NCBI GenBank assembly: GCA_032716605.1
Contig: CM064573.1
Location: 1,408,191-1,472,190, forward strand
Source: Paralithodes platypus
Lineage: Eukaryota; Arthropoda; Malacostraca; Decapoda; Lithodidae
Reading direction: 5' to 3'
DNA length: 64,000 nt
Made by a program: the position numbers and the translations under genes. This document shows positions 62,536 to 64,000 of the stretch, in pieces. The stretch's first letter is position 1, and every line of letters begins with the position of its first letter. The notes under the pieces are model-generated. The model was not told where the DNA came from. It worked only from the letters and a program-made list of their open reading frames with translations, and did not search any database.

Positions 62536-63000
62536 TTAAATTTATTACGAAATCTTGACTTCAAAGGTCTCTCCTAAACTTAAGAGGGGTGGGCGTATTT
62601 ATTTGCTCATATATATTTATTTGTGTATTAGTTTTACAGTTTCCTCCCTAGACCTCCATCATATTGAACCCCCTTTCCCCCCCCCCCCCCCAGACCCTCC
62701 CAAGATAAATTTGTACATTTTTTCGATAGAAAAATGTCAAGGCCGAAGGCCGGTTCTCCTCTTAAAATACTGGCTCGCTCTCGCTCGCCATGTAAAAATC
62801 GACACCTAATTGACACGAAAAGTCTTAATATTGACGAAGAAATGCGGCGAAAGGTTATAAAATCGCCAAACTAATGGGCCGAACGTCTTACAATCTGAAA
62901 ACTAATGGGGCTAAGCATGAGGAAGAAAGGGGACCAGAAAAACGACCGACCTTCCCTTAAATTGATTACGAAATGTTGACTTCAAAGGTCTCTCCTAAAC
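62536..63000. repeat. 44-bp direct repeat flanking A37
   Basis: 62536-62579 and 62957-63000: TTAAATTKATTACGAAATST then TGACTTCAAAGGTCTCTCCTAAAC. Two mismatches in 44 bp by eye. Both abut A37. Confidence 0.93.
62580..62960 (+). mobile_element. TTAA family A element, copy A37
   Basis: TTAAGAGGGGTGGGCG to ACCTTCCCTTAA; the box is CTCGCTCTCGCTCGCC. Confidence 0.92.
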
Positions 63001-63555
63001 ATAAGAAGTCCCCCCGGCGTCTGTTATAGCGTAATAGACATGTCATCGTTATGTAGGGGATAACGCTGTGTTTGCTGTCTCTATTAAGGGGGAAGGGTTT
63101 ATTTTTTGGTAGATTACTTTATTATACTTTGATTTATATATATATTTATTATTTTATTAGTTTCCTCCCTAGACCTCCATCAAACTTAATAGCACATCCA
63201 TTAGATCGCCCTTCTTGATAAATTTGTACATTTTTTGGGTACAAAAATGTCCCGGCCGAAGGCCGTTTCTTCCAAGATTACAGGCTCACTTTCGTTCGCC
63301 AGGAAAAACATCGACACCTAAATAGCACGGAATGTCTTAATATTGACACATAAATGGGGCGAAAGGTTTAAATTCGACATACTAATGGTGCGGACATCTT
63401 AAAATCTGAAAACTAATGGGGCTAAACATGAGAAAGAAGGGGGACCATAAAAACGCCCCACCTCCCCAAAACATAGGAAGTCTCCCCGGCGTCTATTATA
63501 ACGGAATAGACATGGCATCGTTATGAAGGGGATAACACTGTTTTCGCTGTCTTTA
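62998..63555. repeat. 86/87-bp direct repeat flanking A38
   Basis: 62998-63083 and 63469-63555 share AACATARGAAGTCYCCCCGG, CGTCTRTTATARCG, AATAGACATGKCATCGTTAT and TGTCTYTA. They abut A38, and the second copy runs into the TTAA of B11. Confidence 0.92.
63084..63467 (+). mobile_element. TTAA family A element, copy A38
   Basis: Left TTAAGGGGGAAGGG. Right end CCACCTCCCC followed by AAAA (decayed or absent TTAA). The box is diverged to CTCACTTTCGTTCGCC. Confidence 0.9.
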
Positions 63556-63948
63556 TTAAGGGGGGGGGGTCACCTGTTTTGTTTTATCTTTCTCTTCTGT
63601 TATCTCTTTCTCTGGCTTGTATCCATTCGGCCCCATTCAGCCTACTGTTTTAAGACGTTTATCCCCATCCAGGTGTCAATTTTTTTACTGGTGAGCGGTA
63701 GCGAGCCAGCATATTTTTTATTTTTGTTTGACAGCAGGCTAAATTTGTACATTTTTCGATAGAAAAATGTCTCCGGCGAAGCCGGATTTCTTCATATAAT
63801 GCTGGCTCGCTATCGCTCGCCAGGAAGAAATCGACACCTAGATGGGGATAAACGTCTTAAAATAGTTGGCTGAATGGGGCCAAATGCATACAAGCCAGAG
63901 AAAGAGAGAAAAGGACAGAAATAACAAAAAGCAGGTCACCCCCCTTAA
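63556..63948 (+). mobile_element. TTAA family B element, copy B11
   Basis: TTAAGGGGGGGGGTCACCTG to CAGGTCACCCCCCTTAA. Same subfamily as B3 (CAGGTCACC ends, GACAGCAGGCTAAAT). Confidence 0.92.
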
Positions 63949-64000
63949 ATCAGAGGTGGAGCGGGGGGTACTGTACTTTGGAATACTGCACACTCGTAGA

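Overview
This window reads as repeat-dominated nuclear DNA of an animal, most likely an arthropod and plausibly a decapod crustacean. The reasons are the long (CT)n, (CA)n, (GT)n and (ACTC)n microsatellites, tRNA-derived SINEs, CR1-type LINEs with short tandem-repeat 3' tails, and many TTAA-flanked foldback elements. The taxon is inference; no marker gene is present. I found no complete host protein gene, rRNA or tRNA gene, and no CRISPR array. Two very short exon-like segments with good splice signals (about 2138 and 31600) are the only hints of host coding sequence.

The dominant component is one superfamily of non-autonomous, TTAA-flanked, piggyBac-like inverted-repeat elements. Family A (about 40 copies, ~340 bp, ends TTAAGGGG / CCCCTTAA) and family B (11 copies, ~380 bp, a true foldback) share a hairpin-rich core containing GGCTCGCTATCGCTCGCC. 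Together they occupy about a quarter of the window by my sum of copy lengths. Family C (~200-215 bp, ends TTAACCCCTTCTGTACC) and family D (one 1.1-kb copy and one fragment) are also TTAA-flanked. No transposase was seen. Three further inverted-repeat elements (E, F, G) are present.

LINE remains: two abutting, head-to-head, 5'-truncated CR1-like reverse transcriptases at 13.0-15.6 kb, plus C-terminal or 3'-end fragments near 1.5, 5.7, 9.9, 12.3, 15.6, 18.0, 19.1, 22.8, 27.0, 38.0, 41.3, 53.1 and 57.2 kb, from at least six families. SINEs of four kinds sit near 2.5, 5.0, 6.1, 6.4, 12.4, 19.8, 21.3, 23.9, 34.9, 36.8, 54.9 and 61.8 kb. Minisatellites with units of about 20-84 bp fill much of the rest: 4.0-4.5, 9.7-11.7, 17.2-17.5, 27.3-27.7, 28.2-30.1, 32.6-34.3, 39.8-40.3, 42.1-42.7, 43.2-44.1, 57.6-58.2, 59.5-60.0 and 61.4-61.8 kb.

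What stands out is the architecture. Several elements are flanked not just by TTAA but by direct repeats of 41-88 bp (longer at some loci) of host DNA that abut the element on both sides. Some minisatellites have grown inside elements; in family D the terminal inverted repeat itself is reiterated about 23 times. Paralogous empty sites inside the window directly show TTAA target duplication for families A, B and D.
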